Shown here in pieces: positions 15,410 to 24,818 of a DNA stretch of 64,000 nt; position 1 is the stretch's first letter, and each line of letters begins with the position of its first letter. Where the stretch lies: positions 2,797,001 to 2,861,000 of the forward strand of contig NZ_JAVIZM010000001.1 of assembly GCF_031453555.1 (NCBI RefSeq), written 5' to 3'. Under the pieces are notes generated by a model. It had not been told where the DNA came from and ran no database searches. It saw only the letters and a program-made list of their open reading frames with translations. Source of the DNA: Bacillus sp. SLBN-46. GTDB taxonomy: Bacteria > Bacillota > Bacilli > Bacillales > Cytobacillaceae. The position numbers and the translations under genes are program-made.

Positions 15410-16648
15410 TTACTGTGTAACTCGTTCAGATAATTCACTATGAATCGTTGATTTCAATCGAACATGTTGTTCAGAATTTCTTACCTTAAACGTCAGCAAC
15501 AACCCAACAACTAAACACAGAGACGAAAATAAAAAAGCGCTCTTGAATCCGCCAAAATCCTCGATCAACCAGCCCGCTATTGCTGGTCCAATAAATTGAC
15601 CCACTGCAAAGTAAAAGGTAACATAACTAAAAGCTAATGGCATGTCAGTAGGCCGAACATGGTCCATACTTGAAGCCTGCGTTAACGTAAATAAACCGGT
15701 AGACGTGCAGCTTAATATAATGATATGGATGGTAAAGCCTAGGAGCGTGGTAAAGAAAATAGGCAGTGCCATAGAAAATAAAGTCAGGCCCATTGTTAAA
15801 ATGAGCGACGTTCTCCGTCCGATTCTATCAGAAATAAATCCCCATATCGGTCCGCTAAAAATAGACAAAATCCCATTCAATGCCATTAATTGCCCGGCAA
15901 ACTTTATGTTAATGCCTGATTCAATCATAAAGCTCATGATAAAAATCATCTGGACAATGTAAGTTACACCAACAATTCCATAGATTAATCCAACATTAAT
16001 CACTTTCGGATTTTTATAGATTTCTTTTGGAGATTCTTTCCGGCTGTCCTGTTCAGAAGCCAATTCAACTGGTGGGTTTTTTATAAATAATAAAGTTAGC
16101 AATACAACAATCAACCCAATAACTGCGAATACTCCCCAGGCAATTCTCCAACCTATCTCGGAATTCAAACTGCCAAGGTAGGGAACGATGATTCCTGCAA
16201 AGAGGATTCCAATACCTGCCCCGCTCGTTGTTAAACCAATGACAAATCCCTTTTTTTGCGGAAACCAGGCAACCAGCAAGGAGATAAAAGGGGTATAGGT
16301 AAAGGAGGTCCCAATCCCTAATAAAAGCATAAAAAGAAAGGTGACTAGGAATGAAGAAGTAAAAGTGAGTCCAGCTAAGCCTAGCGTAACAAGTGAAATT
16401 CCAAGTAAAATAGTCTGTTTACCACCCCATCTTGATGCAATAATCCCTGCAAAGATAATGGTGCTTAAATATCCTAAGGAAGTGGTGGTACCCAGGTAAC
16501 CTGCTTCCTTATACGTTAGATGAAGACCCTCTCGCATAAACGGAAGAATCACTCCATAAGATAACCTTGCAAAAGCCAGAACGACAACAGTTGTTAACAT
16601 ACCAATAGTGGCATAACCCCACAAACGTTTATAGCTGCTTTTTTCCAT
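15410..16648 (-). CDS. MFS transporter (YbfB/OFA-like)
   Basis: A 412-residue major facilitator protein with about 12 hydrophobic segments. The loop between helices 2 and 3 has GIIASRWGGKQTILLG, the N-half signature, and the C half has GFISDRIGRRTSLIL. ALPFMREGL-like N-terminal motif LPFMREGLHLTYKEAG is typical of the YbfB/YjiJ and oxalate/formate-type antiporters. It sits in the cytoplasmic membrane; the substrate cannot be told from sequence, though an organic anion is usual for this group. An AGGAGG-like site (AGGAGGTTATTTA on the minus strand) precedes ATG 16648. It is monocistronic and divergent from the proBA T-box operon. Confidence 0.8.
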   Translation of the reverse strand: MEKSSYKRLWGYATIGMLTTVVVLAFARLSYGVILPFMREGLHLTYKEAGYLGTTTSLGYLSTIIFAGIIASRWGGKQTILLGISLVTLGLAGLTFTSSFLVTFLFMLLLGIGTSFTYTPFISLLVAWFPQKKGFVIGLTTSGAGIGILFAGIIVPYLGSLNSEIGWRIAWGVFAVIGLIVVLLTLLFIKNPPVELASEQDSRKESPKEIYKNPKVINVGLIYGIVGVTYIVQMIFIMSFMIESGINIKFAGQLMALNGILSIFSGPIWGFISDRIGRRTSLILTMGLTLFSMALPIFFTTLLGFTIHIIILSCTSTGLFTLTQASSMDHVRPTDMPLAFSYVTFYFAVGQFIGPAIAGWLIEDFGGFKSAFLFSSLCLVVGLLLTFKVRNSEQHVRLKSTIHSELSERVTQ

Positions 16649-16778
16649 TAAATAACCTCCTATTTCCCAATACCCTATTCAACCTATTTTACTTATAATT
16701 TTATTCGGGTACCTAAATTTCTATGTGAACAATTACATGTTAAGCCTCCTAAGAACTTATTAATCTATAAAATCCGTC

Positions 16779-16807
16779 TTGACAATTTACTATTTTCTAT
16801 GGATAAT
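16779..16807 (+). promoter_or_regulatory. SigA-type promoter of the proBA operon
   Basis: TTGACA (16779-16784) and GATAAT (16802-16807) are 17 bp apart, just upstream of the T-box leader. Confidence 0.75.
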
Positions 16808-16813
16808 CAAATA

Positions 16814-17067
16814 AATTGAAAAATAGAAAAATGGTATGGGATTAGTAAATCATTGGAACGTGTTAGAGAATGAAACCCACTGGCTGAAAGGTTTCTCACG
16901 GAAAAATAATTGAACCTGCCCTCACATGCTGCTTATGCAAACATAAGCCGTCCTCCCTCGTTACAGGTTCAAGTGGATGTAGGCACAAGTTTCCTGCATC
17001 AATAAAGGTGGTACCGCGGAAACGATTCTTCCGTCCTTTTTTTAAGGACAGGAGAGTCGTTTTTTTA
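16814..17067 (+). promoter_or_regulatory. Proline-specific T-box leader of proBA
   Basis: The conserved T-box AAAGGTGGTACCGCGG is at 17004-17019, followed by a terminator hairpin (17021-17056 with a T run to 17067) that the antiterminator would replace. The distal stem I block AGAGAATGAAACCCACTGG and the line TTGAACCTGCC place the specifier codon at CCT (16915-16917), a proline codon. Uncharged tRNA-Pro would therefore allow proBA transcription. This explains most of the 446-base gap 16649-17094. Confidence 0.9.
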
Positions 17068-17094
17068 TTTTATTAAGGAAAGGTCCGAAGACAG

Positions 17095-18207
17095 ATGAAA
17101 AAACAGCTGGTGGTAGTGAAGATTGGAAGCAGCTCACTTACAAGTGCCTCGGGGCATATTTCAGAAGAAAAAATAAATGATCATGTGAAAGCACTGTCCT
17201 ATTTAAAGGAACAGGGGCATGAGGTTATTCTCATTTCTTCCGGAGCTGTTGCTGCAGGCTTTGGATCGCTTGGATATCCAACACGACCTAAAAGTACAGC
17301 TGGTAAACAGGCAGCTGCAGCTGTCGGGCAAGGTCTACTAATGCAGCAGTACATTCAACTGTTTAAAGAGTTTGGTATCATTCCAGCTCAAATTTTATTA
17401 ACACGAGAAGATTTTTACAGTCAGGTCCGGTTTCAAAACTTATTTTCAACGATGACCGAGCTTCTTCAACGAGGAGTTCTACCAATTATTAATGAGAATG
17501 ATTCCGTGTCAATTGAGGAATTGACCTTCGGAGACAATGATTTATTGTCAGCACTGGTTAGTGGTTTTCTACATGCCAATGCGTTAATTATTCTAACGGA
17601 TATCAATGGCCTCTACGATGGAAATCCAAAAGTGAATAAAGAGGCAAAAAAATATCATTTTATCCCAGAAATATCCGATCAACTCATCTCAGTTGCTGGA
17701 GAAAGTGGTTCTTCTGTCGGTACAGGAGGGATGAAGTCAAAGCTGCTTGCTGCAAAAAAAGCATTATCCCTTGGCGTCAGTGTTTTTGTCGGCACCGGCA
17801 CTGGAAAGGAAAAACTGGTTGATATCTTAACTGGGAAAGGCGACGGGACATATATTGGAGGACCCTTCCAAACACAAATGCAAATGAAAAAGCAATGGAT
17901 TGCTTATCATTCGCAAGTCGGCGGTGTAATTGAGATTGATGAAGGCGCAGAAAAAGCTATTGTGTTTCATGGAAAGAGCTTGCTGCCTGTAGGAGTTACC
18001 AATGTCATCGGCGAGTTTAATGCCTTAGACGTTGTCATGGTTAGAAACCAAAAAGGGAATGTCATAGGCAAGGGGCAAATTTATTATTCTTCTAAAAATT
18101 TATTAAAAGTGAAAGGCTTACCTGGTGAACAATCGAAAGGGTATTCGATTAATAAAAAAGTAGAAGTAATACATCGTGATAATTGGGTCATTATGCCAAA
18201 GGAGTGA
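17095..18207 (+). CDS. proB: Glutamate 5-kinase
   Basis: A 370-residue protein with an amino-acid kinase domain ([11 protein letters not shown] at the N-terminus, [38 protein letters not shown]) followed by a C-terminal PUA domain (about 275-365), the arrangement of classical ProB. It phosphorylates glutamate to gamma-glutamyl phosphate, the first step of proline synthesis. It follows the proline T-box, so expression should rise on proline starvation. proA follows directly. Length and motifs are normal for an active enzyme. Confidence 0.95.
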   Translation: MKKQLVVVKIGSSSLTSASGHISEEKINDHVKALSYLKEQGHEVILISSGAVAAGFGSLGYPTRPKSTAGKQAAAAVGQGLLMQQYIQLFKEFGIIPAQILLTREDFYSQVRFQNLFSTMTELLQRGVLPIINENDSVSIEELTFGDNDLLSALVSGFLHANALIILTDINGLYDGNPKVNKEAKKYHFIPEISDQLISVAGESGSSVGTGGMKSKLLAAKKALSLGVSVFVGTGTGKEKLVDILTGKGDGTYIGGPFQTQMQMKKQWIAYHSQVGGVIEIDEGAEKAIVFHGKSLLPVGVTNVIGEFNALDVVMVRNQKGNVIGKGQIYYSSKNLLKVKGLPGEQSKGYSINKKVEVIHRDNWVIMPKE

Positions 18208-18215
18208 GTGGGAGA

Positions 18216-19457
18216 ATGAATGAATTACTAGAGAAAGCCCGTCTTTTAAAAAATGCTTCAAAAACATTAGGAATGCTTTCATCCAACGAAAAAAACGAAG
18301 CGTTAGAAAAAATGGCTGATCATATCCAATCTAACAAAGAATGGATAGTCAGTGAAAATGCGAAGGACATAGAGACCGGAAAAAAAAATGGATTATCAGA
18401 CTCTTTAATTGATCGACTCTCATTAACAAACGAGAGAATCGAACAGATTGTGGATGGAGTTCGTCAATTAATACATTTAGAGGACCCAATCGGTGAAACA
18501 ATTGATGCTTGGGAACGACCAAATGGACTTCGAATTGAAACGATTAGGGTTCCGCTCGGGGTTATTGGGATGGTATACGAGGCACGGCCGAATGTAACGG
18601 TTGATGCAGGAAGTCTTTGTTTAAAAGCTGGAAATGCGGTTCTCCTAAGAGGTAGTTCTACCGCAATTCATTCCAATAAAGCCCTCGTCCATACTATGCA
18701 AGAGGCACTCGAAGGAACGTCGATTCCAAAGGATGCGGTTCAACTATTGGAGGACACAAGCCGTGAGACAGCCTCTGAAATGTTTAAGTTGAACCAATAC
18801 CTAGATGTCCTCATTCCTCGAGGCGGAGCAGGACTTATTCAATCCGTTATCCAAAATGCTACTGTTCCAGTTTTAGAAACGGGCGTTGGAAATTGCCATG
18901 TGTATATTGACGAATCAGCTGAAGAAAAAATGGCAATTGAAATTGCTATCAATGCCAAATTACATCGGCCTTCCGTATGTAATGCTGCTGAAACGTTGTT
19001 AATTCATGAAAAATGGCCTTATAAGTCGGAACTCTTAAGAGCCCTTTATGACCGGGAAGTAGAACTTCGGGGGGATGAAGGATTAGCAGTTGCTTATCCG
19101 TTTGTACAGCAAGCCCTAGAAGAGGACTGGCACACAGAATACTTAGCACCTATATTAGCAGTTAAAGTGGTTAGCGATGTAAAGGAAGCGATTGAACATA
19201 TTGACCGTTATGGTACGAAGCATTCGGAAGCGATTATTAGTGATAATGAGGCAAATGTTCATTTGTTTTATCAATCGGTGGATGCGGCGGTTTTATACCA
19301 TAATGCTTCTACCCGCTTTACAGATGGGGAGCAGTTTGGCTATGGGGCAGAAATCGGAATTAGTACGCAAAAGCTTCATGCTAGGGGACCAATGGGCATA
19401 AAGGCAATTACAACGACAAAAACAATTGTCCGTGGTACAGGTCAAATTAGGTTATAA
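18216..19457 (+). CDS. proA: Gamma-glutamyl phosphate reductase
   Basis: A 413-residue ALDH-superfamily enzyme that reduces gamma-glutamyl phosphate to glutamate-5-semialdehyde with NADPH. Landmarks are VPLGVIGMVYEARPNVTVDA, LLRGSSTAIHSN, LIPRGGAGLI, the catalytic cysteine in NAKLHRPSVCNAAETLL, and the C-terminal GRGPMG-like ARGPMGIKAITTTK. The start at 18216 follows GTGGGAG. It is 8 bases after the proB stop, so the two are cotranscribed under the T-box. proI/proC is not in the window. Confidence 0.95.
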   Translation: MNELLEKARLLKNASKTLGMLSSNEKNEALEKMADHIQSNKEWIVSENAKDIETGKKNGLSDSLIDRLSLTNERIEQIVDGVRQLIHLEDPIGETIDAWERPNGLRIETIRVPLGVIGMVYEARPNVTVDAGSLCLKAGNAVLLRGSSTAIHSNKALVHTMQEALEGTSIPKDAVQLLEDTSRETASEMFKLNQYLDVLIPRGGAGLIQSVIQNATVPVLETGVGNCHVYIDESAEEKMAIEIAINAKLHRPSVCNAAETLLIHEKWPYKSELLRALYDREVELRGDEGLAVAYPFVQQALEEDWHTEYLAPILAVKVVSDVKEAIEHIDRYGTKHSEAIISDNEANVHLFYQSVDAAVLYHNASTRFTDGEQFGYGAEIGISTQKLHARGPMGIKAITTTKTIVRGTGQIRL

Positions 19458-19480
19458 ATCTAAAATACCCTAAAAATATC

Positions 19481-19516
19481 AAACAAGTAAGGGCGATGTA
19501 GTCCTTACTTGTTTTT
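19481..19516 (+). terminator. Terminator of proBA
   Basis: Perfect 12-bp arms AAACAAGTAAGG and CCTTACTTGTTT with a T-rich tail. Confidence 0.88.
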
Positions 19517-19587
19517 GTTATGAATTCATTTCTGCTATACTTAAAATACAAACATACATTCTTATGTTATTATTAGTTGGTGATCAT

Positions 19588-21864
19588 GTGACAAATACGA
19601 TTCAACTATCTGTTCGGAAGCTTGTAGAACATGTTTATCTGGCTGGTAGCATAGATAACCGTTTCCGCTCTCAGTCATCTCTTTTAGATGGAACAAGAAT
19701 TCATCAAACGATCCAGAAAACTTATAAAGATGGTGATCAGAAAGAAGTGTATCTTCGATCAGAAATTCCCTTTGAAGAGTTTACCTTTCTAATTGACGGC
19801 CGTTGTGATGGACTTTTGTTTCAGGATCATGTCGTGACGATAGATGAAATTAAATCTTTTTCAAGACCACTTGAGGAACTGAACTTGGAAGGGGTCCTTG
19901 TCCACTGGGCACAGGCAAAAATGTATGCCTATATGTATATGCTGGATCATGAATTACAGGAAATCACCGTTCAGCTTACCTATGTACATGTGGATACCTT
20001 AGAAAAAAAGCAGTTAAAAACTATTTGTCATTTTTCAGAGCTCGAGGCATTTGTCTTTCATGTGATTGAAAAATATGCACCCTATGCAAGATTGATGCAT
20101 GTCCATCGATTAAAGCGAAATGCGAGTATAAAAGATCTCCCTTTCCCTTTTGAAACGTATCGTGCAGGCCAAAGGAAATTAGCGGGAGCTGTGTATAAAT
20201 CCATTTTAGATGAAAAGAATCTTTTTGTTAAGGCACCAACCGGAATTGGCAAAACGATATCTACCCTCTTTCCAGCAGTTAAGGCGATAGGGGAAGGGCA
20301 TCTAACCCGTATTTTTTATCTTACAGCAAAAACAATTACACGATCAACGGCAGAGGAAGCTTTTGCAAGGATGACATCACACGGATTATGTATGAAAACT
20401 GTCACGATTACCGCAAAGGACAAAGTTTGTTTTAAGGAAGAGACCAAGTGCCAAAAGGATTATTGTGAATTCGCTGACGGGTACTATGACCGCATCAACG
20501 GAGCTATTCTTGATATTTTATCCAAGGAAGACAGACTGACCCGTGAAGTGATCGGTGACTATGCACGTAAGCATTCGATCTGTCCATTTGAATTTTCGCT
20601 TGACCTTTCCTATGCCGCTGATGGTGTTATTTGTGATTACAATTACATTTTTGATCCACGAGTATCCTTAAAACGCTTAGTTGAAGAGCAAAAGAAAACA
20701 ACTGTTTTACTGGTAGATGAAGCACATAACCTCGTTGACCGGGGGAGGGATATGTTCTCAGCATCACTAAATAAAGAAATGTTTCTACAATTGAAAAAAG
20801 ATTATAAAGGGATCGATAAAGAAATTTACGAGTCTGCCAACAAGATCAATACCATCTTTATTTCTATGAAAAAGGATATGGACAGAGAGAATGAAATGGT
20901 GTTAGAGGTTTTAAATGAAACCTTCGTAAGTCATCTTATTGATTTTGTGAAAAAGGCAGAAGAAATGCTTATAAAAAATGCCTTACCGAATTTATTGGAA
21001 GCCTATTTTAAGGTGAATCAATTCATAAAAATTGCTGATTTTGTTGATGAACATTATGTTATTTATGCAGAAAAAAATAAGAATGATTTGCTGGTCAAGC
21101 TCTTTTGTATGGACCCTTCTAAACTACTTGCACAAATGGGGAAAGGATATCGAACAAAAGTATTTTTCTCAGCCACCCTTTCACCGTTACCTTATTATCA
21201 AGAAATTCTTGGAGGAAACGAGGGAGATTATGTACTCTCCATTCCTTCTCCTTTTTCAAAGGAACAGGTGGATATTTTTATTAAACCATTGTCCACCAGA
21301 TATCGTGACCGCGAACAGACAAAAGAGAAAATCATACGTGTGTTACTGGCATTGGTAAAACAACGACCGGGTAACTATCTTTTCTTCTTTCCTTCCTATG
21401 ATTACTTACTAACTGTCTATGAAGGGTTTAAGGCAGAGGACCAAGAAACACAAACGATTATTCAGGCTTCAGGAATGTCTGAAGCAGAGCGGGAACACTT
21501 TCTAGAAACCTTTAAGCCTAAATCAGAAAAGGGAGTTCTAGGATTTGCTGTCCTCGGCGGTATTTTTTCAGAGGGAATAGATTTAATCGGTGATCGATTA
21601 AACGGCGTGGTCATCGTAGGAGTCGGATTACCTAAAATAGGTTTTGAGAAAAATCTTATTAAGGATCACTTTAATAAAAAGAACAAGAGTGGCTATGATT
21701 ATGCCTACATCTATCCAGGAATGAATAAAGTGTTACAAGCTGGAGGCAGATTAATTCGCTCTGAAAACGACCATGGAACCATCGTCCTGATAGATGATCG
21801 ATTTTTACACAACCACTACCAGAGCCTTCTGCCCGAGGAGTGGAATGAGTTTACTATTTTATAA
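19588..21864 (+). CDS. XPD/DinG-type Fe-S helicase with N-terminal Cas4-like nuclease domain
   Basis: A protein of about 758 residues. The N-terminal 170 residues resemble a PDDEXK/Cas4-like nuclease: IDGRCDGLLFQ, then VVTIDEIKSFS, with the Asp and the DEIK acid-lysine pair. The helicase part has Walker A APTGIGKT (about 216-223), motif II VDEAH (about 377-380) and a C-terminal motif VI VLQAGGRLIRSENDHG. Between them, cysteines in KVCFKEETKCQKDYC, SICPFE and VICDYNY fit the XPD-type 4Fe-4S cluster. The start is uncertain: ATG 19564 lacks a ribosome binding site; GTG 19588 gives MTNTIQLSVR, the usual family start. DNA repair is the likely role. Confidence 0.82.
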   Translation: MTNTIQLSVRKLVEHVYLAGSIDNRFRSQSSLLDGTRIHQTIQKTYKDGDQKEVYLRSEIPFEEFTFLIDGRCDGLLFQDHVVTIDEIKSFSRPLEELNLEGVLVHWAQAKMYAYMYMLDHELQEITVQLTYVHVDTLEKKQLKTICHFSELEAFVFHVIEKYAPYARLMHVHRLKRNASIKDLPFPFETYRAGQRKLAGAVYKSILDEKNLFVKAPTGIGKTISTLFPAVKAIGEGHLTRIFYLTAKTITRSTAEEAFARMTSHGLCMKTVTITAKDKVCFKEETKCQKDYCEFADGYYDRINGAILDILSKEDRLTREVIGDYARKHSICPFEFSLDLSYAADGVICDYNYIFDPRVSLKRLVEEQKKTTVLLVDEAHNLVDRGRDMFSASLNKEMFLQLKKDYKGIDKEIYESANKINTIFISMKKDMDRENEMVLEVLNETFVSHLIDFVKKAEEMLIKNALPNLLEAYFKVNQFIKIADFVDEHYVIYAEKNKNDLLVKLFCMDPSKLLAQMGKGYRTKVFFSATLSPLPYYQEILGGNEGDYVLSIPSPFSKEQVDIFIKPLSTRYRDREQTKEKIIRVLLALVKQRPGNYLFFFPSYDYLLTVYEGFKAEDQETQTIIQASGMSEAEREHFLETFKPKSEKGVLGFAVLGGIFSEGIDLIGDRLNGVVIVGVGLPKIGFEKNLIKDHFNKKNKSGYDYAYIYPGMNKVLQAGGRLIRSENDHGTIVLIDDRFLHNHYQSLLPEEWNEFTIL

Positions 21865-21877
21865 TAAGCGATAGTTG

Positions 21878-21910
21878 ATAAGCTGCCTAAAAATAGGCAG
21901 CTTATTTTTT
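21878..21910 (+). terminator. Terminator after the XPD-like helicase
   Basis: Perfect 12-bp arms ATAAGCTGCCTA and TAGGCAGCTTAT followed by TTTTT. Confidence 0.92.
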
Positions 21911-21918
21911 AAAAAAAG

Positions 21919-21948
21919 GTGACAAATAGGGGAATCATCACATATAAT
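21919..21948 (+). promoter_or_regulatory. Probable promoter of the feo operon
   Basis: GTGACA (21919-21924) and TATAAT (21943-21948) with 18 bp spacing. I did not find a convincing Fur box in this region. Confidence 0.5.
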
Positions 21949-21996
21949 TAAACAAAAGTTGCACGAGGTAAAAACTTTGAAAGTGGGGAAAGAGAG

Positions 21997-22251
21997 ATGG
22001 ATAAACCTAAAACAATGAAATTGGTTCAAGGGGAAAAGGGAAATTTAATAAAAATAACATCCTTAAATTTAGATGGTGTGATGAGACGAAGACTGCTAGA
22101 TTTAGGCTTTGTGAATGGAGCGTTAGTAGAAGTTGTTCGTAAGAGTCCATTAGGAGACCCTATTGCTTTTCGTGTGAGTCAAACAACGATTGCCTTACGA
22201 AAAGAGGAAAGTTCCAAAATTGAGGGGGAGCTGATTTCTGATGCGGGATGA
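21997..22251 (+). CDS. feoA: FeoA ferrous iron transport accessory protein
   Basis: An 84-residue SH3-like FeoA protein: ITSLNLDGVMRRRLLDLGFVNGALVEVVRKSPLGDPIAFRVSQTTIALRKEE contains the signature RRRLLDLGF and the P.GDP..FRV..T.IALR pattern. FeoA supports Fe(II) uptake by FeoB at the cytoplasmic face. It starts after a GGGGAAAGAGAG stretch and overlaps feoB-N by 11 bases, so translation is coupled. Confidence 0.93.
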   Translation: MDKPKTMKLVQGEKGNLIKITSLNLDGVMRRRLLDLGFVNGALVEVVRKSPLGDPIAFRVSQTTIALRKEESSKIEGELISDAG

Positions 22252-22933
22252 ATATCGCATTGCATTAGCAGGAAATCCGAATACGGGTAAAAGTACCTTA
22301 TTTAATGCTCTTACAGGGCTTCGTCAGCATACAGGGAATTGGGCAGGAAAAACTGTTTCACATGCACAAGGAAGTGTTCAGTATAAAGACAAAACCTTTC
22401 ATCTGATTGACCTTCCTGGGACATATTCACTTTTTTCCAACTCAACAGATGAAGAAGTAGCACGCAATTATATTGTTTTTGAGAAACCAGATATTACGCT
22501 TGTAATTCTAGATGCCACCTCATTAGAAAGAAACTTCAATTTGGCATTACAAGTGCTAGAGATGACAAAAAACGTAGTGATTTGTATAAATTTAATCGAT
22601 GTTGCAGAACAGCGTGGGATTCATATAAATGAAAGGTTGCTGACAAATCGATTAGGTGTACCAGTAATTAAAATTTCTGCAAGGAATAAAAAGGGGTTTC
22701 CTATGCTCCTAGATACGATAGATCGTATTGTGACAGGAGCAATAGAATGTAATCCGGTACAAATCACGTATCCTGATGAAATAGAAGAAAAGATCAAACA
22801 AATTGAGCCAAAAGTTCGGGGAATCGTCGGAAATCATCTTTCTGCCCGCTGGGTTTCTTTAAGATTACTAGATGGTGATGAGGCTTTACTTAATGAACTA
22901 AGTAAGCGGTTAGTGGTAGCTGAGGAGGTATAG
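22241..22933 (+). CDS. feoB: FeoB N-terminal GTPase domain, separate polypeptide
   Basis: A 230-residue protein equal to the cytosolic part of FeoB: G1 GNPNTGKSTLFNALTG, G3 DLPGTYSL, G4 NLIDVA, then the helical GDI-like segment. Full-length FeoB is normally one chain of 650-770 residues. Here the reading frame stops at 22933 and the membrane part is a separate gene with its own strong ribosome binding site. The GTPase would have to associate with the membrane subunit non-covalently. Motifs for GTP binding are intact, so the split does not look like decay. Confidence 0.9.
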   Translation: MRDEYRIALAGNPNTGKSTLFNALTGLRQHTGNWAGKTVSHAQGSVQYKDKTFHLIDLPGTYSLFSNSTDEEVARNYIVFEKPDITLVILDATSLERNFNLALQVLEMTKNVVICINLIDVAEQRGIHINERLLTNRLGVPVIKISARNKKGFPMLLDTIDRIVTGAIECNPVQITYPDEIEEKIKQIEPKVRGIVGNHLSARWVSLRLLDGDEALLNELSKRLVVAEEV

Positions 22934-22936
22934 GAA

Positions 22937-24310
22937 ATGAGTCTTCAAGAGCTTTATGCAGAAGCACGAAGTTTGTCAACATCAGAGGTTAGAGATGAGA
23001 TTGTCCAACATCTATACGACCGGAGTCATAAATTATGTCATGAAGGCATTTCTTACACGAAATCAAAACAGGATTTGCGTACGGAAAAATTGGATGCGAT
23101 CTTTACCTCACCAATATTCGGATTCCCAATTATGATTACCATGCTAGGTGTACTGTTCTATTTAACAATTGCTGGAGCGAATATCCCTTCATCAATGTTA
23201 GCCGAATTTTTTGGATTCCTCGAGGGATATCTTACTTCATTCTTTCAGTTCCTGCATGCGCCTGATTGGGTTCACGGAATATTAGTTCTCGGGTTGTATC
23301 GGGGAACGACGTGGGTCATCAGTGTGATGTTGCCGCCAATGGCAATTTTCTTTCCAACCTTTGCTCTTCTTGAAAACTATGGTTATCTGCCAAGAGTTGC
23401 CTTTAATATGGATCGTTTGTTTAAGAGGGTGGGAGCACACGGTAAGCAATCCTTAACAATGGCAATGGGCTTTGGCTGTAATGCAGCCGCTGTCATATCG
23501 ACACGAATCATTGAATCTCCAAGGGAGAGAATGCTTGCCATACTGACAAATAACTTTGTACCATGCAACGGACGCTGGGGAACATTGATAGTATTAGCTT
23601 CTCTGTTTATGGCTGCTAATTTTACAGGTGGGTTAAAATCCTTGGTTACCACAGGGGTTATTGTCGGAATTGTATTATTTGGAATTATCGTCACTTTTTT
23701 TGTCTCATGGGTTTTGTCAAAAACGGCTTTAAAGGGAGTCCCTACACATTATACTTTAGAGCTCCCGCCTTACCGAAGGCCAAAGATTTTTGATACGGTG
23801 ATACGTTCTTCTTTAACTAAATCGTGGTCGGTTTTAGTACGTGCGGTTAAAGTTGCTGCTCCAGCAGCCATCCTCACATGGGTGTTCGCAAATATCTATA
23901 TCGGTGATACAAGTATTTTGATGTATGCAGTGGAATTTTTAGACCCGTTTGGAAAAATGCTCGGCCTTGACGGGTATATTATGATGGCATTTATTCTTGG
24001 GTTACCGGCTAATGAGATTGTCTTGCCTATCCTTTTAATGGGTTATTTATCAACAGGTTCCTTAACTGAAGTTGATAATTTAGCGGACTTAAAGAATATT
24101 TTCCTTGATCATGGATGGACGTGGCTGACCGCGTTAAATATGATGTTATTTTCACTATTGCACTATCCATGCGGAACTACATTGATTAATATTTACAAAG
24201 AAACAAAAAGTAAAAAATGGACCGTCATGGCCTTCCTTATCCCAACAGTCATCGCCATCTTGGTTCCATTAATCATTACCCAAACGGTTAGAATGCTTGG
24301 AATTCTATAA
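22937..24310 (+). CDS. feoB: FeoB C-terminal membrane domain, separate polypeptide
   Basis: A 457-residue membrane protein with about eight hydrophobic segments and two Gate (nucleoside-recognition) domains. FeoB signatures include MGFGCNAAAVISTRII and FVPCNGRWGTL, with the conserved cysteines proposed to line the Fe(II) path, and LPANEIVLPILLMGY. The first 60 residues are the linker that follows the GTPase in ordinary FeoB. ATG 22937 is served by GAGGAGG at 22922-22928, which lies inside the end of feoB-N. With FeoA and the GTPase it should form the Fe(II) importer. Confidence 0.9.
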   Translation: MSLQELYAEARSLSTSEVRDEIVQHLYDRSHKLCHEGISYTKSKQDLRTEKLDAIFTSPIFGFPIMITMLGVLFYLTIAGANIPSSMLAEFFGFLEGYLTSFFQFLHAPDWVHGILVLGLYRGTTWVISVMLPPMAIFFPTFALLENYGYLPRVAFNMDRLFKRVGAHGKQSLTMAMGFGCNAAAVISTRIIESPRERMLAILTNNFVPCNGRWGTLIVLASLFMAANFTGGLKSLVTTGVIVGIVLFGIIVTFFVSWVLSKTALKGVPTHYTLELPPYRRPKIFDTVIRSSLTKSWSVLVRAVKVAAPAAILTWVFANIYIGDTSILMYAVEFLDPFGKMLGLDGYIMMAFILGLPANEIVLPILLMGYLSTGSLTEVDNLADLKNIFLDHGWTWLTALNMMLFSLLHYPCGTTLINIYKETKSKKWTVMAFLIPTVIAILVPLIITQTVRMLGIL

Positions 24311-24316
24311 AATAAG

Positions 24317-24351
24317 AAAGACACCTGAATGAACTCTCAAGTGTCTTTTTT
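24317..24351 (+). terminator. Terminator of the feo operon
   Basis: Arms AAAGACAC and GTGTCTTT, extended inward with one mismatch, followed by TTT. Confidence 0.82.
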
Positions 24352-24362
24352 CATGAAAAAAT

Positions 24363-24659
24363 TTATTTTCTATTTTTTATCTCTTCCGTCACTACGAATG
24401 CAAGGTCATCGTTTCCAAACAAGGATAATACACCTAGTAGAGTTTCATCAGGCACTTCACCAGCTTCTTCCTTCGGTACGGTTAACTCAAGGGCTTCCCT
24501 CAATGCAGGGTTGGTTGCTTGGTTAGGGTAAGCCCTTATGTATAATTCTTCCGGATTAAGGTTGTGATTTATGCACCATTGGGCAAATACGAGGATCATC
24601 ATTTTCTCTTCCCCGCGATAATTATCAATGATCTTTTCTTCTACCTCTTTTTGATTCAT
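24363..24659 (-). CDS. Conserved Bacillaceae-type small protein of unknown function
   Basis: A 98-residue acidic soluble protein (MNQKEVEEKIIDNYRGEEKMMILVFAQWC..., ending LFGNDDLAFVVTEEIKNRK). AAGGAGAGTT precedes the start on the minus strand. The composition looks like real coding sequence and there is no membrane segment. I recognise no domain. It is convergent with the feo operon and stands alone. Confidence 0.65.
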   Translation of the reverse strand: MNQKEVEEKIIDNYRGEEKMMILVFAQWCINHNLNPEELYIRAYPNQATNPALREALELTVPKEEAGEVPDETLLGVLSLFGNDDLAFVVTEEIKNRK

Positions 24660-24818
24660 TTGAACTCTCCTTACAAAAAACTTTATAGCACAATTATATC
24701 GGATTTTTAACTATGTTGCTGAGATTTTTGATAAGTATCATACTAACTTAGATTAATTTCAATGGTTTTATGAGATACTGTTTGAAGGTAGAAAATTTTC
24801 CTTAGGGGTGGAATGAAC

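Noticed and set aside
22925..22940. feoB split as a sequencing error
   Set aside because: The second part has a well-spaced GAGGAGG and ATG start, and the first part ends at a stop with a natural C-terminus at the domain boundary. Not fully excluded without reads.
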